A stretch of DNA of 64,000 nt from Solea solea. Lineage: Eukaryota; Chordata; Actinopteri; Pleuronectiformes; Soleidae. The notes under the pieces were generated by a model. It was not told the DNA's origin, ran no database searches, and saw only the letters and a list, made by a program, of their open reading frames with translations. The DNA is taken from NCBI RefSeq assembly GCF_958295425.1, contig NC_081138.1, forward strand, positions 23,727,886-23,791,885. The letters are read 5' to 3'. Of this stretch, positions 37,910-51,490 are shown one piece after another (positions within the stretch are counted from its first letter, which is position 1; each line of letters opens with the position of its first letter). Position numbers and translations under genes: made by a program.

Positions 37910-38244
37910 TGTAGTAGTGCAGGGGCCACATACATTTTTTTTTTCTTTGATCTTAAGTGGACCGGAGCAGTAAAATAGTAGCATAATAACTTATAAAGAA
38001 TAAGAACTGCAAATGTTACCCTTTTTTTTTTTTTTTTACATCTAATGAAGTATCTTCTTACAAAACATATCATGAACAACCTGACATTTCTTGTTCCTAG
38101 GTTTAACATTCACATATGTGCATCACAACTTACAGATCACTGTGGATCTACAAAGGCACTAATCTGAACAAATTCATCCTGTGGGCCAGATTAGACCCTC
38201 CAGTGGGCTGGTTCTGGCCAGTGGGCCATATGTTTGACACCCCA
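37910..38244. mobile_element. MITE of the GGTGTCAAACTC / TTTGACACCCC family
   Basis: Left part GCAGGGGCCACATACATT and AAGTGGACCGGAGCAGTAAA, right end GGGCCATATGTTTGACACC then CCA. The extreme left inverted end appears truncated. Frames here arise from A- and T-runs. Confidence 0.7.
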
Positions 38245-38682
38245 GGTTTAGTGGTTAGCACTTTTGCCTTTACAGCAAGAAGACCTGGGTTTGTGACCTG
38301 GTCAGGACAAGGGCCTTTCTAGACATGTAAATAAGTAACGTCATTTTGGTTTAGAAACTTAATTGTACACATTCAGTATCTGTAGAGTTTGCATGTTCTC
38401 CCTGTGTGTGTGTGTGTGTGTGGGGGGGTTTTCTCCGGATACTCAGGTTTCTTCTCACGGTCCAAAAACATGTTGATTTGGAGATTAGGCAAATTGGACG
38501 CTCTAAACTGACCGTAGATGTGAGTATGAGAGTGAATGGTTATTTGTCTCTATGTGTCCCTGTGATGGACTGGTGACCTATCCAGGGTGTACCCCCGACT
38601 TTTGCCCTATTCTGCTGAGATTGGCACCATGTCCCCCTGTGACCCTCATGTGGGGGATAAAGTGGTAGAAGATGGATGGATC
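38245..38682 (+). mobile_element. Family F SINE-like element with tRNA-like head and GATGGATGGA tail
   Basis: The head TAGTGGTTAGCACTTTTGCC, then AGCAAGAAGACCTGGG and TTTGTGACCTGGTC, resembles a tRNA-type A/B-box region of a fish SINE. The body has GAGTTTGCATGTTCTCCC and GTCCAAAAACATG, and the tail is AGAAGATGGATGGA. This is the most complete copy in the window. Its RNA polymerase III activity is unknown. Confidence 0.75.
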
Positions 38683-38835
38683 TGAATTGTGTTTGGGTTC
38701 AGTTTAGAGATGGGCATTAACTTGTTATGGTTAAGGTTCGGGACAATGCCTTTTTCAGGCTGTCCAAATGAATGGAAATCAATGCAGTGTCCTAAGGAGA
38801 ATAGGTGTGCAAACCTGTGTGTGTGACTGAGAGGG
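38683..38835 (+). repeat. Family E repeat, right half of the split copy
   Basis: Resumes TGAATTGTGTTTGG, followed by GGGCATTAACTTGTTATGG, AAATGAATGGAAATCAATGC and CAAACCTGTGTGTGTG. In order, this completes the half ending at 37896. Confidence 0.7.
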
Positions 38836-39490
38836 AAAGAGAGAGAGTTCTTTGATGAATGTCTGGGTCATGAAATGTACTTGGCTGCACATTTCCTTCT
38901 TTCATACCTCACTGTTTTCAATATGTTCCATACAGTGGTTGGTATGGAAGCTGTAGACTTTCACTTGAATGGGAAAGTGGAGTCAGACGTGTGTGTGTGA
39001 GCATGTGTGATCCATAACTGGCAGGTAAAGCAGCAGCAGCAGCAGCTCTGGCTGATGCCACGTTCCTCTTTCAGCAGCTTCATAAGCCCATTCCGGCTCG
39101 GTTCCAAGACAACCACAGGGGGAAATTGTTAAAGCCAGATGTCACAGCTGATCACACCGCTGCATGTTGGGCCACGAGGTAACCTTTAATGTCTGCTTTT
39201 TGTCAGGAAAGTGTGTGTGTAGCACTTTTACAATGCAGCAGGACACATAAATACAAAGTAGAAATTGAAAACTGTCACTCTGCATTTCTTCTCTGCCATC
39301 ATGTATGATATGAACACAAAGTTTCTACTTGAGAAGATACACAAACCTTGCATCCTACTATCAAGGTCAAAAACTGTGTGCGTGTTAACAGTTTGTGAAC
39401 TGTGGCTCAAAGCCATTGTTGACATTGTAAGAAAAGGTTTCCCTCAATTTATAGGTGGGTTTTGAGGGTGAAGACCCAGTTTTGGGGTCA

Positions 39491-39792
39491 TAGATGGGAC
39501 GATGCCACCTTTTTGTGTCAATATTGATACCGATATTTGTCCCATGCAGTCATTTTAGAACATTTATGAACTATGAAGCTGTCATTTCAAAGACATCATT
39601 CTCCAATTGTGTGACAATATTGTTCTCGCAAAAAGAAGAAATAAACAGACCAAACAAGATTTTACTTTACTTTTTCTTGCAGTCTGTGCATATTGAAGCA
39701 TGCGATACATAGGATTTTTGTATTTTTCTATCTCTCTAATAACTAATCCATGGATTATTTTAGAGCGATACTTGTACTGATTCCCATCCCTA
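39491..39792. mobile_element. 302-bp MITE, TAGATGGGA / TCCCATCCCTA ends
   Basis: Left TAGATGGGACGATGCCAC, right GATTCCCATCCCTA. Same family as 16999-17136 but with a longer interior. Both flanks contain TTTGGGG (near 39481 and 39794), a possible but inexact target duplication. Confidence 0.6.
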
Positions 39793-41418
39793 GTTTGGGG
39801 GTTAGAGATGTTAAGGTTAGGGTAAGGGGTTAGGGATGTTACGGGTGTGTGTAGAGTGTAGATCTCTGTAGTAGGCCTTGGGTTAGGTGTGATGGTTAAG
39901 GTTAGGGTAAGGGGTTATGCCGTACAAGAATGTATGTGTGTGTATGTGGAAGTGTCCATGGCATTCTCTGAAAAGTATTTTCCAAAGTGCAAGTTAACTA
40001 TGAAAAGCGATCCTCATGTGTTGAAAGTTGGAGCTGTGTAGTGGCAAATGTGGCCGTGTTGTGGACAGTTGATTTGTGTTCAGACACAGATCAACGCTGT
40101 GGATCAGTCCATGCACATTTTGGCAGGCTGCTATTACTGTGACCCACCACTGGAATCTTTCGCGTGTCCTGCAGAATCGAGCCGACTGCTGCTGAAAAGC
40201 ATCAAGTAGATTTAAAAACACGCTCAGTTTGACATTGTCTGCCACTAAAGTTTTTTTTTTACTCTTTATCTCAGTGGCCATGATACCATTTTTGCACATC
40301 AGAAACTAAAATACTTAATGCTAAAATATGCAGTTGTGTTTTTATGATTTCAGAATGTGTTAACTGACCTCATGGTCATAAAAGAAATAGTAAAGCACAT
40401 TATTATTTCTTGATTAAGATGTAAAATTATATTGAACAGAAAACAGAAAAATGAGTTTTAGTAGTTGAATGTTTATGCTTGATTAATATCTGACTGTATT
40501 TTGATAAGATTTTGATTAATTGTTCAGCCCTCTTGGACAGTTGTATCAGGGTTGTGTTAAAATCCTCATCATACATGATTTGGGAAAGTATTACCATCTA
40601 TATTTGGGAACATACAGAGCAGACACTGAAATGTGGTCGTATTGTGGCGATGTGGCTTTTACCCCATTGTTTGTTCTTTGAAGACAAGCAGCCATAAATG
40701 TTACATGAGGGATACGGAGCATATACAGGCAGCTGAGGAAGAGTATGGAGTTACTGATGCTTAAAAAGATGGAACACTGAACTTAAGCCAAACACAAGCT
40801 GCCACAAAATTACCGAGATAGAGAAATGTGTGTGGTGTCAGTGAAGCTGTTAACTTCTGTACACGGGGAGGAAATCTGACAGTGGCAGAGAGATAACATG
40901 ATTGTCTCAGCATCCAGGCTAATGCACTAACAGCAAAATCCTTCAGCTAAGAGAAAATTGTGCTGCGACTGCTTTTGAAATTGCTCTTATCAGCTGCAGT
41001 GTTTATTATCGTCATCTTTCACTGAGTTGCACTGAGCTGTCAAATTATTCTTTCAGAATCATATGTTGTGCTGCCTATTTGAGGGGAAAACATGAAGTGT
41101 TTTGAAAAACACTCGCTCACAAAGTGTGAGAAGATTGCAGATCCGTCAGGCTGGGGCGGGGTTTTCAACTAAATGTGGCGAGCACACACAAATCACTTTG
41201 CCTTTTGGTGTAGTTAGAAGTCAGAATCTCCAAATTGAGGGTGTTAGGATACCAAGATGTCTGCCACCCATACACACACTGCTACTTTTACTGTTAATAA
41301 CACTTCTGTCTTATTTGTTTCACAGTAAATCAGTCATAAACATAATATTTTCTGTTTTTATCTGTAGACATTTTGCTATGCTAAGCACTGATTTTGCTAA
41401 CAATGGCTAGCCCGGGAT

Positions 41419-42221
<803 letters not shown>

Positions 42222-43470
42222 TGTCCATGGTATTTTCCAACTTCTCTCTGGAACATGTAAACCATCTCATCAGCTGTTTCTTGGAAGAGAAGGAGACCCA
42301 GTTTCCTCCCACAGACTGCAGCTTTCTGGGATGGTTCCAGCACTTTAGCACTGTCAGAGCCAAAATGAAGAATAACAGGAACATTTCAATTTACTTTTAG
42401 TCGATTGGTAGACACTTTTTTTGCAAAGCAAATCACATTTTGGATGACAACAATAGGGTGAGCAAGCTTTTGTACTTCTTCTTTTGTGACTCTGCACAGC
42501 GCTGTCAGCACTGACTGTGTCAGGACCTTATACAACCTGACTTATCACTTAAAATAATTTGGTTATGATGTTGTTTTGTCCAAAATAAAGTGTTGGACAC
42601 ATACCAACTCAAACCTCCTGCCTACACAGACTCTTAATAATACTTTCTTTTGCTTCTATAATTACTGACACAGACACTTTAACCTTCAGTAAATATGTCA
42701 TGTTGGGCCATTTGTTTAAGACACTGACATTTGCTAACATGACCTCTAGAGGCTCCTGAGCAGTAAAGCATGACTACGGCGGATAATAAACTGGTTACAC
42801 AATTACTGGCATCAATGTTTCTTTCTTTTTCTTTCTTTTGTTGCAGCAGTCAGTAACTCCTCTTTTTTTAAAGCAATATCAGCAGTTTTATCTTCTTATT
42901 TTCAGTTTGCGACTACAGGATTTGAACTTAGGCTGTTGCTGAGTTTTCAGTTTTTTTTTCTCTTTCTCACTGTATAACATGATTATCTCTAACAAAATCG
43001 CTGACATGAAGTAGGGCCCAATGTTTGATTGTTCTTGTTCTTGGTGTCTTTGTGAAGAGTAACCATCTGACATTGTTTGTATGTCCTTCATCGTTGTGGA
43101 TAGACAAAAGCATCAAGTGAAAATTGGGAAACTGTGTTAAAGGTGCATTAGGCAGGATGGCTGTTGATTGTTGAGTTTCATCCACAGGTCAGTGAAAATA
43201 CCCAAAAGCAATAAATACATTTGTTTGCATGACAGCGATGATCACTCTATTGACAAACTTGGAGGATGCAGATCAGCTCAAAGTAGGACTGTGGCTGTTC
43301 TACTTGTTTTTGGCGAGGATCCTCACAGCTGGAGTTCCAGCCAATATCTCTCTGAACTTTATAATGAGGAGAAACAACAGTGGGGGGTGCCGTAAGTGAC
43401 ATTGTTGTTTGCGATACATTTATTCCCCAGAATCACTTGCACCCCCATTTCCTCTATCCCTTCAAATGAT

Positions 43471-43534
43471 ATGAATTATTTTATTTTTATTAATTGGAAT
43501 CAATGAATTATTTTATTTTTATTAATTGGAATCA
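43471..43534. repeat. Perfect 32-bp tandem duplication
   Basis: Positions 43471-43502 and 43503-43534 are identical (unit begins ATGAATTATTTTATTTTT and ends AATTGGAATCA). No mismatch, so the duplication is recent or conserved. Confidence 0.95.
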
Positions 43535-43934
43535 ATTGGATCATCTGTGGTTCAAAGACATGGTTACTCTGTTAATTATGGATTCAACTTATTAGTCTAC
43601 GTAAGTGTTACATACTGTATGCCACTCTGTGTGGCTGTGATAGGACGGGCTGAGTGTGGCGTCTAATATTAGCACGAATCAAACAGAATGTGGAGCAGAA
43701 ACGTGGCGCAGGCAAAAAAATGAAAGGCAGTCTTTAGGCAGTTTTTAATGAGTCTGACACTGTGGTGAATGTCACCCGCTGTGGATCTCAGGCAGGAGTC
43801 ATAGAGATGTCCTTTTACTCACAGACACTGCATTTGATCGGACACTTCAGTGAGATTACACGTCACCGCTCACTCTGCTCATGGCCAGTTGCTATGACAG
43901 CACAAATTCTTCAGCACTTCCACTGAAGGTGCAC

Positions 43935-44123
43935 AACTCTGTGTGTGTGTGCGTGTGTGTGTGTGTGTGTGTTAACTCTTTAGGACACTGACCTTGCCAG
44001 GACCACTAGTTCTCATGGAGATCTAACAATTCTGAGGAACTAGTTAAGTTTAGGACAAAGATTTGAATTGTGATTATGTTTAGATTAAGGTCAGGGATAA
44101 TGTGTGTGTGTGTGTGTGTGTGT
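43935..44123 (+). repeat. Family E repeat with TG tracts at both ends
   Basis: A (TG)n leader at 43941-43972 is followed by GGACCACTAGTTCTCATGG and GGAACTAGTTAAGTTTAGG, ending in another TG run (44102-44123). Confidence 0.7.
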
Positions 44124-44517
44124 TTAATTTAAGGGTATTTAAACCGTTGTGATGGAAAACCTTTCACAAGTCTGTTAGTGAAAGGCAGGAGTGGATAGAA
44201 AGAAAATGAAAAATGCCCACAACATGACCTTTCATCGATCTAATTTATCGAGCTGCTGATGACTCACGATTGACTGCTTTTCTTTATTGTATTGTCGTAC
44301 TGTACTTTCATCCTACCCACATTAAACACCGCGTAATCAGCATCTTGGTTGTATATCATTAAGTATGACTCACTCACTCGTTCAAAACCGTCGATTTAAT
44401 TACTGAACTTCACTAATGTAGTTCCCCGCATGAGTGGAAACGGAAAATGTCCCCTTCATTTCTCACTGCCTAATAGACCAATACACATTTGACACACACA
44501 GCTTAGAGATAATGTAT

Positions 44518-44600
44518 ATTTCATCTTTATTTACCTTTATTTAACCAGAAAGTCCATTGGGAGAAATCTCCTTGACCCAAAAGTGCAACAGTGGGCGGGA
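44518..44600 (+). repeat. Dispersed repeat TTTATTTAACCAGAAAGTCC
   Basis: TTATTTAACCAGAAAGTCCA is followed by TTGGGAGAAATCTCC, a recurrent fish motif. Shorter relative at 1660-1700. Confidence 0.5.
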
Positions 44601-44843
44601 CGTCTGTGACTTATAAGTAATAGAATTTTTTAGGAGAATGAGATGATGAGAATCTCAGGGCTGAGAGTACAGGAGCTTGTGTGGACAGGTTATAGTTTAC
44701 TGTGAGACTGGAAGAAACACATCTGTCAATCACACTGGTGTCCAGCTGACACCGTTAACTCCTCAGGAAAATATTTACTGGTGTTGAAAAGCAAGTGAGA
44801 AGTAATCACACTTTCCCATAGACTTTTTTTTCAACCAGTGGAG

Positions 44844-44861
44844 CCCCCCCCCCCCCCCCCC
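44844..44861. repeat. Poly-C run (18 C)
   Basis: Eighteen consecutive C after GTGGAG. Homopolymers of this length are unstable and error-prone in sequencing, so the count is approximate. A similar run of 17 C lies at 52852-52868. Confidence 0.9.
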
Positions 44862-46390
44862 ATATTATTCTATGTATATTCTCATTTCCTGGTTGGTTTG
44901 GATGATAATCAGTAATGCTTACTTAAAAGAACAGTGTTTTCCTTGCTGTCATCAAGCTATACAAAACTTCTAGGGTAAACACTAGCACTTAAAAATGGGT
45001 TGGTATCTCTTTTTTTTCAAGAGTTACCCACTGATGTTACACTAAATAACTAAATAACACTTGTGTATTTGCATTGGAACAAACTTTAAAGTCAAAGCAG
45101 TCCTTTCGAATGTGATCATGTTTCCATCACATCCGTGTTGGTGTTGGATCTATTTACACCACGTGGAAACAGACAAATCCAATCAAATGCACACATGTCC
45201 TGTGAGGTGTTTTTTTTTTCTTTGCCTGCCACGACTCAGTGATCTGAAGTCTGATCAAACACAGATGCATATGGAGAAATGAAACATGTCTTTCCACACA
45301 CACACACACACACACCCTCCATCACCACTCAGTGGTAGCAGACAACTGTGCCTCGCAGACAGTCCGTGGTGCAGCAGCAGCAGCAGCTTGGAGGCACGTA
45401 CTTAAGCCCATTTGCAGCTCTGCGTGATCTCGAAATTTGCTTTGCGATTCGGTTAGATAAACACCAATCTTATAGAAGTCTTGGTGCCTCAGTACCATTA
45501 CACAGATGTCATAATTAAAGCAGCAGCAAATGGAAATGCAGTATGACTTGGCACTGATGGCTTCAGTCTTTAGATTCTCCCTGGACTGGCTAAGCAGCAT
45601 GTTAATCCAAGCAGGGAAACTAACAAGCGGGAGCCGAGGCATGACATTGAATAAAAATGTTAAACTTTGGAGCCTGCCAAACTCTGATATAGAAAGGTGG
45701 ACGCTGGCATGAGGCAGCTTTGGTGGATCGGACTGTTATTTAAATCTTACTAATAAATTGTGGTCAGCTGATTGCAGCCCAGGTGTAAGACTACTGTCCC
45801 CTGCGTGAACTAACATCATTAGTACAGGTTATAGTTAACTCCTTGTCCGTGGGCAGTACTGTAGAGGAGTCTGATGTCATGTGCACGTTAAGTGAATGTG
45901 TCAAACAGGAAGTGCAACAAGACAATGATAACGTCACGGCGGTTACACTTTTATAATGTTCACTTCAGTCCCTCCGTGATGAATGAATGATTTTAGATTG
46001 TCGTGCTGTAAAAGGTACAGAGTCAGCATCCACACTGCCAGAATAAAAAGAGAAGGGGAAGCAATTGGCTCCTACTATTCAATAGTCTTGTTTCCACAAT
46101 GAAGTTGAATACTGGAAAGAGACAGATAGTTGATCGTTAAGTGGACATACTGCAAAACAGAACCCTTAGTTTCCACTTAGTTGTGCAATATGGAATTTTT
46201 TTACCACACGTGACCGCATCAAATGTTGTCCACACATGTGCTTAATCTCACTCACTTTGGGGGTTTTTGTTTCCAAATACTTCCAAAAAATAGATAAATC
46301 ATCTTAGAAAAACACAAAAAAACATGTTTAATAATTTAGCACATGTAGGTGATAGTTTATTTTAAAACAACAAGAAATAAAGAAAAAAAA

Positions 46391-46506
46391 ACATATACGT
46401 ATATATATATGAGAATCATATATTTATATATGTATATGTGTATATATATATATGTATATATATGTATATATGTATATATATGTATATATGTATATATATA
46501 TATGTA

Positions 46507-46562
<56 letters not shown>

Positions 46563-46617
46563 ATCAACAGCCTCAAAACCATCGACAGCCTCAAAACCAT
46601 CGACAGCCTCAAAACCA
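46391..46617. repeat. (TA)n microsatellite followed by an 18-bp minisatellite
   Basis: TA/TG alternation at about 46391-46560 is followed by 2.8 copies of an 18-bp unit CAGCCTCAAAACCATCGA (46568-46585, 46586-46603, 46604-46617). The units are identical where complete. Confidence 0.95.
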
Positions 46618-46634
46618 TATCCCGAACCCTGACC

Positions 46635-46810
46635 ATAACAACAATTCACATCTTAATCCTAACTTCCACCAATGCTTCAGAAATGATGTTCTGCCTCATC
46701 AGGACCAGGCTCTGGTCCTCATGAGAATCACCGGTCCTGACAAGGTCAGTGTTTATACCAGAGGAAGTCCTTTAACGGTAATGAAAATACACACACACAC
46801 ACCGCAGACC
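46635..46810 (-). repeat. Family E repeat, minus strand
   Basis: GATGTTCTGCCTCATCAGG, GACCAGGCTCTGGTCCTCAT and CACCGGTCCTGACAAGGTCA are the reverse of the family E core, followed by a CA run near 46791-46802. Confidence 0.7.
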
Positions 46811-49800
46811 ACAGTGTGGCTGCAGTGTATTTCATCCCTAGGATGTGTCAGCCCAAAAATAAACAATAGGCCTAAGAGCCATTAGGCAACAACCACAGTT
46901 TCCCTTTTAACTTCCATTAGAGAGCCAGTTCCAGCACATCCACTCCGCTGCCTCAGTGATGGAGCAGAGTCTGGAGAGAGGTGTACATCACTGAAGCAGA
47001 AACGATTGGCAGAAGTTATTGAGCGAGTCACAGAGAAATGACAGAGAAAGTGCAGCAAAAATGTACTGTACTGTTCCACTTCAATAAACACAACTTTTTG
47101 TGTTGTGGGGTGGAGATTTGATGAGGGGGGTTAAAAGGAGGTGGTGGAATATTGAAGTGTTTTGTCAAATGTTTTCCCTATAGCTTTTAACCCTTCTGTT
47201 ACCAGGATGTGGCATGCGTACTTCTCATCCTAGACATCCTATGTTGTTTTCTGTAGGCTGTTCTATGGGTACTGACATTTTTGTGTGGGAATTCTGATTT
47301 AGAGTGGCATTCTATTTAATTTTCTTTCCAAGTAGGAGGTTGGAAATTTCCCCTTTTCTGTGGAACACAGTGAGTGGTCAAAATACGACTTCAGCCAGAA
47401 AGTTTCGGAGCTTAAAGCAGGATTATGTTCAGGAGCCTGGAAGTGTTCTACCCTCTGCATGCAGTACATTGTATTTGCACGGAAAAAAAAGCACCCACTG
47501 AGTATTTGTGACCACTGACACTGACAAATGATGTTGGCACAGAAAGTGTATTAAGACAGGGCTCCCCACAGAGGACACTGATGCCGCTGTCAAGATCAGA
47601 GTAAATAACTCCAAAGAAGAAGGTAATAAAAAAATAATACTGGGATTACCTGTCTTAGACGATGATTTCAGACAAATACCACTAATTATGAATGATGAGT
47701 TGGTCCTGCTCACCCCCAGCAGTAAAAAACAGGAGAACTCTGTTTCACCTCAGGTTTAGACAGACAGACAGATGGCTTTTGTTTCGTTCCAACCGTAATA
47801 TGACGGACAGTGGATCCATATTCAAGCTTGGAATTTATGCTCCCCTCCTTTGCAAATATGGCACTTCACAGTTGTTTTCATTGTGAATCTACATCGCACT
47901 AATGAAGTCCAGTCAGTCTCACACCCTCACGTGTTTTCACTTGCAGTGAAGGAAAGCTGCAGACGGGATGATCTTAGAGGGATAAGGGATTTGTTGGCTG
48001 CAGCAGAACAAATGCAGGTATCCTTAACCCAAATGAAACCATGTGCTGAAAGGCAGCCCTGTTGCTCATAGTGATGAACCCCACAGTAAAGTAGCATAAA
48101 GGTTTGTTCTTGTTTTGTTGTTTTTTTTCCCTCCATTCTTTGATTCCAGCAGCTGTTTTCAATGAAGGAAATCTCTTCTAAAGTTACTGTACACTAACTG
48201 ATCATCACTAAAAACAACAGGCAGACATGTAGATGTAGCATCTTCTTCTGAATCTGCAAATTCAACAGCTGCTCTTGGTCAATTAATAACACATTTTCTC
48301 ACTTGTTAGAATTCACAATGCGTTTATGTTCATGTTATATTCCTGTTGCTATATTCACATTGCATATCTATTTATTCTCAGATTGTACTTTATTTATTGA
48401 TTATATGCATTCATCTAGGAACGGTCAACAATGACCTCCATGGTCTTTCTAGTTGGTACATAATAAAGGCAACTGGACTTACTTCATCGAAGTTTAAATC
48501 ATCTAGAGAGCAGGGAAAAGGGAAGGAGCAGAAATCCGTCTAACTAAACTAAAGCAAGTCCAGTTTCCTGTATCAAATCTCCTGAAGACACAGTGACCTG
48601 GATGACTGAGAACCCGGCACGGACGTGTTATTATGTAACTTTCACAAACACAAATGCATTATAAAGAACAATACTGCATCTTCCCCCTCTACCACAACCA
48701 TAGGATTTACTCAGACATATGGAAAGAATCTTTAATGAAGTCAAAGTGAATCTAATTTAGACTCAGAGAACCAGAACAGTAACGTAGTTCATCCTGGGCC
48801 TGGACGCTGCTCTCTGTGAAGAAGCTGATGGTTGACTTAAAATCCAACGTGTCTCTGCCCAGTTTCTCTTCCCTCTCTGGACTTTATATGAGCAACCATT
48901 GATCTTCTGCATGGCTTTCATCCATCTTCTCACATCACCTTTTTAAGTCCTGTTTCACAGCGACAGCAGAGGGGTGAGACATGCAGCTGAGCCAGCGGTA
49001 TATGCATGGCAGCAGATTTAGGTGCGTCCGAGGCAGTGAGCCTGTACTGTAGCAAGGCCTCAGGGAAATGACAGGATTATCAGTCTCTGAGTGTTTCACT
49101 CTCTCCAGTGCAGGTACAACATTAAGACTGAATTCCCATATCAGGCTTATTTTGAATGCCCCTCTATCCCAACACAATGTATCAAGGCTGTGCATTGAGT
49201 TAAAACACCTTGACTCTTAACATCTAAATGGGAGACACAGGTTGAAGAAAAGCAACGAAATAATGGTACAGAGAATAAATGGCAGGCTTGGATAAGTCAG
49301 ACGCAGAGAAAGGAGGAGACAGCAGTATAGCTTCTACCGCTACCTGTATTTTATCTGTGACCTATGTCAGATTATGGACAGGAAGTGTTGTCAGAGCCTG
49401 GCACCCAGCAGCTTTGCAGCATGGTCAGCAAAGCCCCTAGCCCTGAAAACAGCGGAGAACCTTAGACCTATACTAGATCTGGATATTTTCCTGACACAGT
49501 ATGGAAGGCCTGCGTATGAGAATACAACTGTCTGCAAAAGTTGCTTTGGAATTTTTGCTGTAACTTCTCCTGACAGCTTTGTCAAATTTCTAGATTTCGG
49601 ACGTTCTCTTGCTGCTGTGAACGTGTCTGAGCGGACATGAACTCCATAAAATGTCTCCATCCAGAGTTTTCCCAAAGTTCATGTTGAAACAAGGCTTTAT
49701 AGTCCATGGATATGCCATTTAAATGAAATGCGTACAACAATTAGTTTGTCAGTAGACAAAACTTTATCTAAACTATTAGCACATGAATGGAAACTATTGC

Positions 49801-51314
49801 TTACATATTTCTGGGTGACATGTGGGTTTTGTTGTTATTCTGTGTTCTTTTTTTTTTTAACTAGGGCCTCCAAATTCCCTTCAAACGCCTCTGCTGACAT
49901 GTCATAATTTTCAAGCCTTTCAGTGCAGCTGGTCACACACCGCGCCTTCACGCTGCATTAACATAACCTTGTCTCAATCGTACCTTGAGAGATGATTGAT
50001 GTGAGCCCAGAGAAAACATGTTATCTTTGTCTGTGACAGTAGAACGGCAGGAGCAGTTGCACCGACGTGATGTCATTTTTCTGCCACAGCATTCACCTTA
50101 AAAAAAACCCCCAACATTATTGGCTGTGATCATCTGCGCAACATGCAGACACAAGCCAAAGAGACGAGCTGTGAGGATTTTCACCGCAATGATTTGCTGA
50201 TCACGGAATATCTGCTTTCTAGTGGCTCCGTGATGGATTAATGGTCCACACTCAATTGCTTTCTTATACCATCAGCTAGATAATATGGTTAGAGGGCAGT
50301 GACATGCGTTGATTACACGATTAGCTGCAGGGCCTTTTTATTTATTTATTTTTACGTCCAACATAAAATGGAGAGGCACAGCAGAAAGTGCTGTTGCTGT
50401 GACCTGGCAAAGTCGTTATTTGACTTGTTTTCATGCACTAATTAGCTGTGATATTCTTGTTGGAGTCAGACAGTGTGCAAACAATCCACACACATGAATG
50501 AGCTGTAGTGATCGTCTTATACCCTCAGAGCATCTTGGTTTATTCTGATTGAAGAATGAAACTTATGTATTTCTCTCTGCAGCTAAAAACAAGGTGTGTT
50601 TCACTGGTTTTTCTTTCTTAACGTTGCATCACTCGTAGGGGTTAACTTTGTTGTTGTTGCTTCCTACAAATGTGATGTTTTATTATGTTTTATTTAGGCT
50701 CCATTTACACTTGGATATGATATAATTGACATACCATCATTGATATTACGCATTTACACCTGGTCATGGCTCTACCTACATTGTGCTGGGAAGTGACAGT
50801 TGGGAGAAATTACATTTATTGGCTGTGTATGTCTGACTCCGCCTCCGTAGGTGGTGCTGTATCTCTCTATAAGCGTATTGAATCAGTTTCCTGTTGACCT
50901 TTAAGTCATGGAAAAAAACTTAATTTTGGAAATTTTGGTGCATGTGCAGAACGTCCAGTCCAACTTCGGTCCAAATCCAGTCTGACTAAGTATATACATT
51001 CAGGAGTAATTGGACTATGAATCACATTATCCAGGTATGTTAGTCTGACTAAGACTAGCTCCATTTTAGTTGGACTAAAGTGTTTACATTAGTCCAGCTT
51101 AAGTGCGACTTTTAACATGACACACTGACTGTTGGGGGTTTAAGACAGAACAAACACTCACATATTAATTAAAGAGTACACACCAGGTGAGCACAAATTT
51201 CTTTAAAATTAAAAAAAAATATATATCATGTTCACACACTTCTACAAATGTGGCAACCTAGTGCTTTACTAACCACTGCCTCATTTTTTTAAGTGGCATC
51301 ATATTAACATCATA

Positions 51315-51490
51315 AAGACACAGGGAGTATTGGAGAAACATGGAGAGATCCCAGTGAAAACATGGCTGCCAATAGGGACATGAGGAAAAACAGATTTTAG
51401 CCACTTAACCAAATCTATGACATCAGTAGTGTACGAACAAGAACATGTTTGCCAATGTATCCCAGTGTTAAACCGCCTGTTTCTGTCTGA
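51315..51490. mobile_element. Family L MITE fragment
   Basis: Contains GTGAAAACATGGCTGCCAAT followed by AGGGACATGAGGAAAAAC, shared with 56300-56340 and, in reverse, with 61660-61695. Ends not defined. Confidence 0.45.

Noticed and set aside
38245..38330. Possible tRNA gene
   Set aside because: Only the A/B-box-like head of a SINE-like repeat; the sequence continues into the SINE body and no cloverleaf is evident.
39795..39915. GGTTAGGG-like runs suggesting telomere repeats
   Set aside because: Irregular spacing (GTTAGGGTAAGGGGTTAGG) typical of dispersed fish repeats rather than telomeric arrays.
43168..43395. 75-codon frame ending at a CC|GTAAGT donor-like sequence
   Set aside because: No acceptor, no recognised protein, and it begins next to a TTAA-type repeat end, so a chance match is more likely.
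46349..46885. 178-codon plus-strand Tyr-Ile-rich frame
   Set aside because: Translation of TA/TG alternation, an 18-bp minisatellite and a reverse family E copy.
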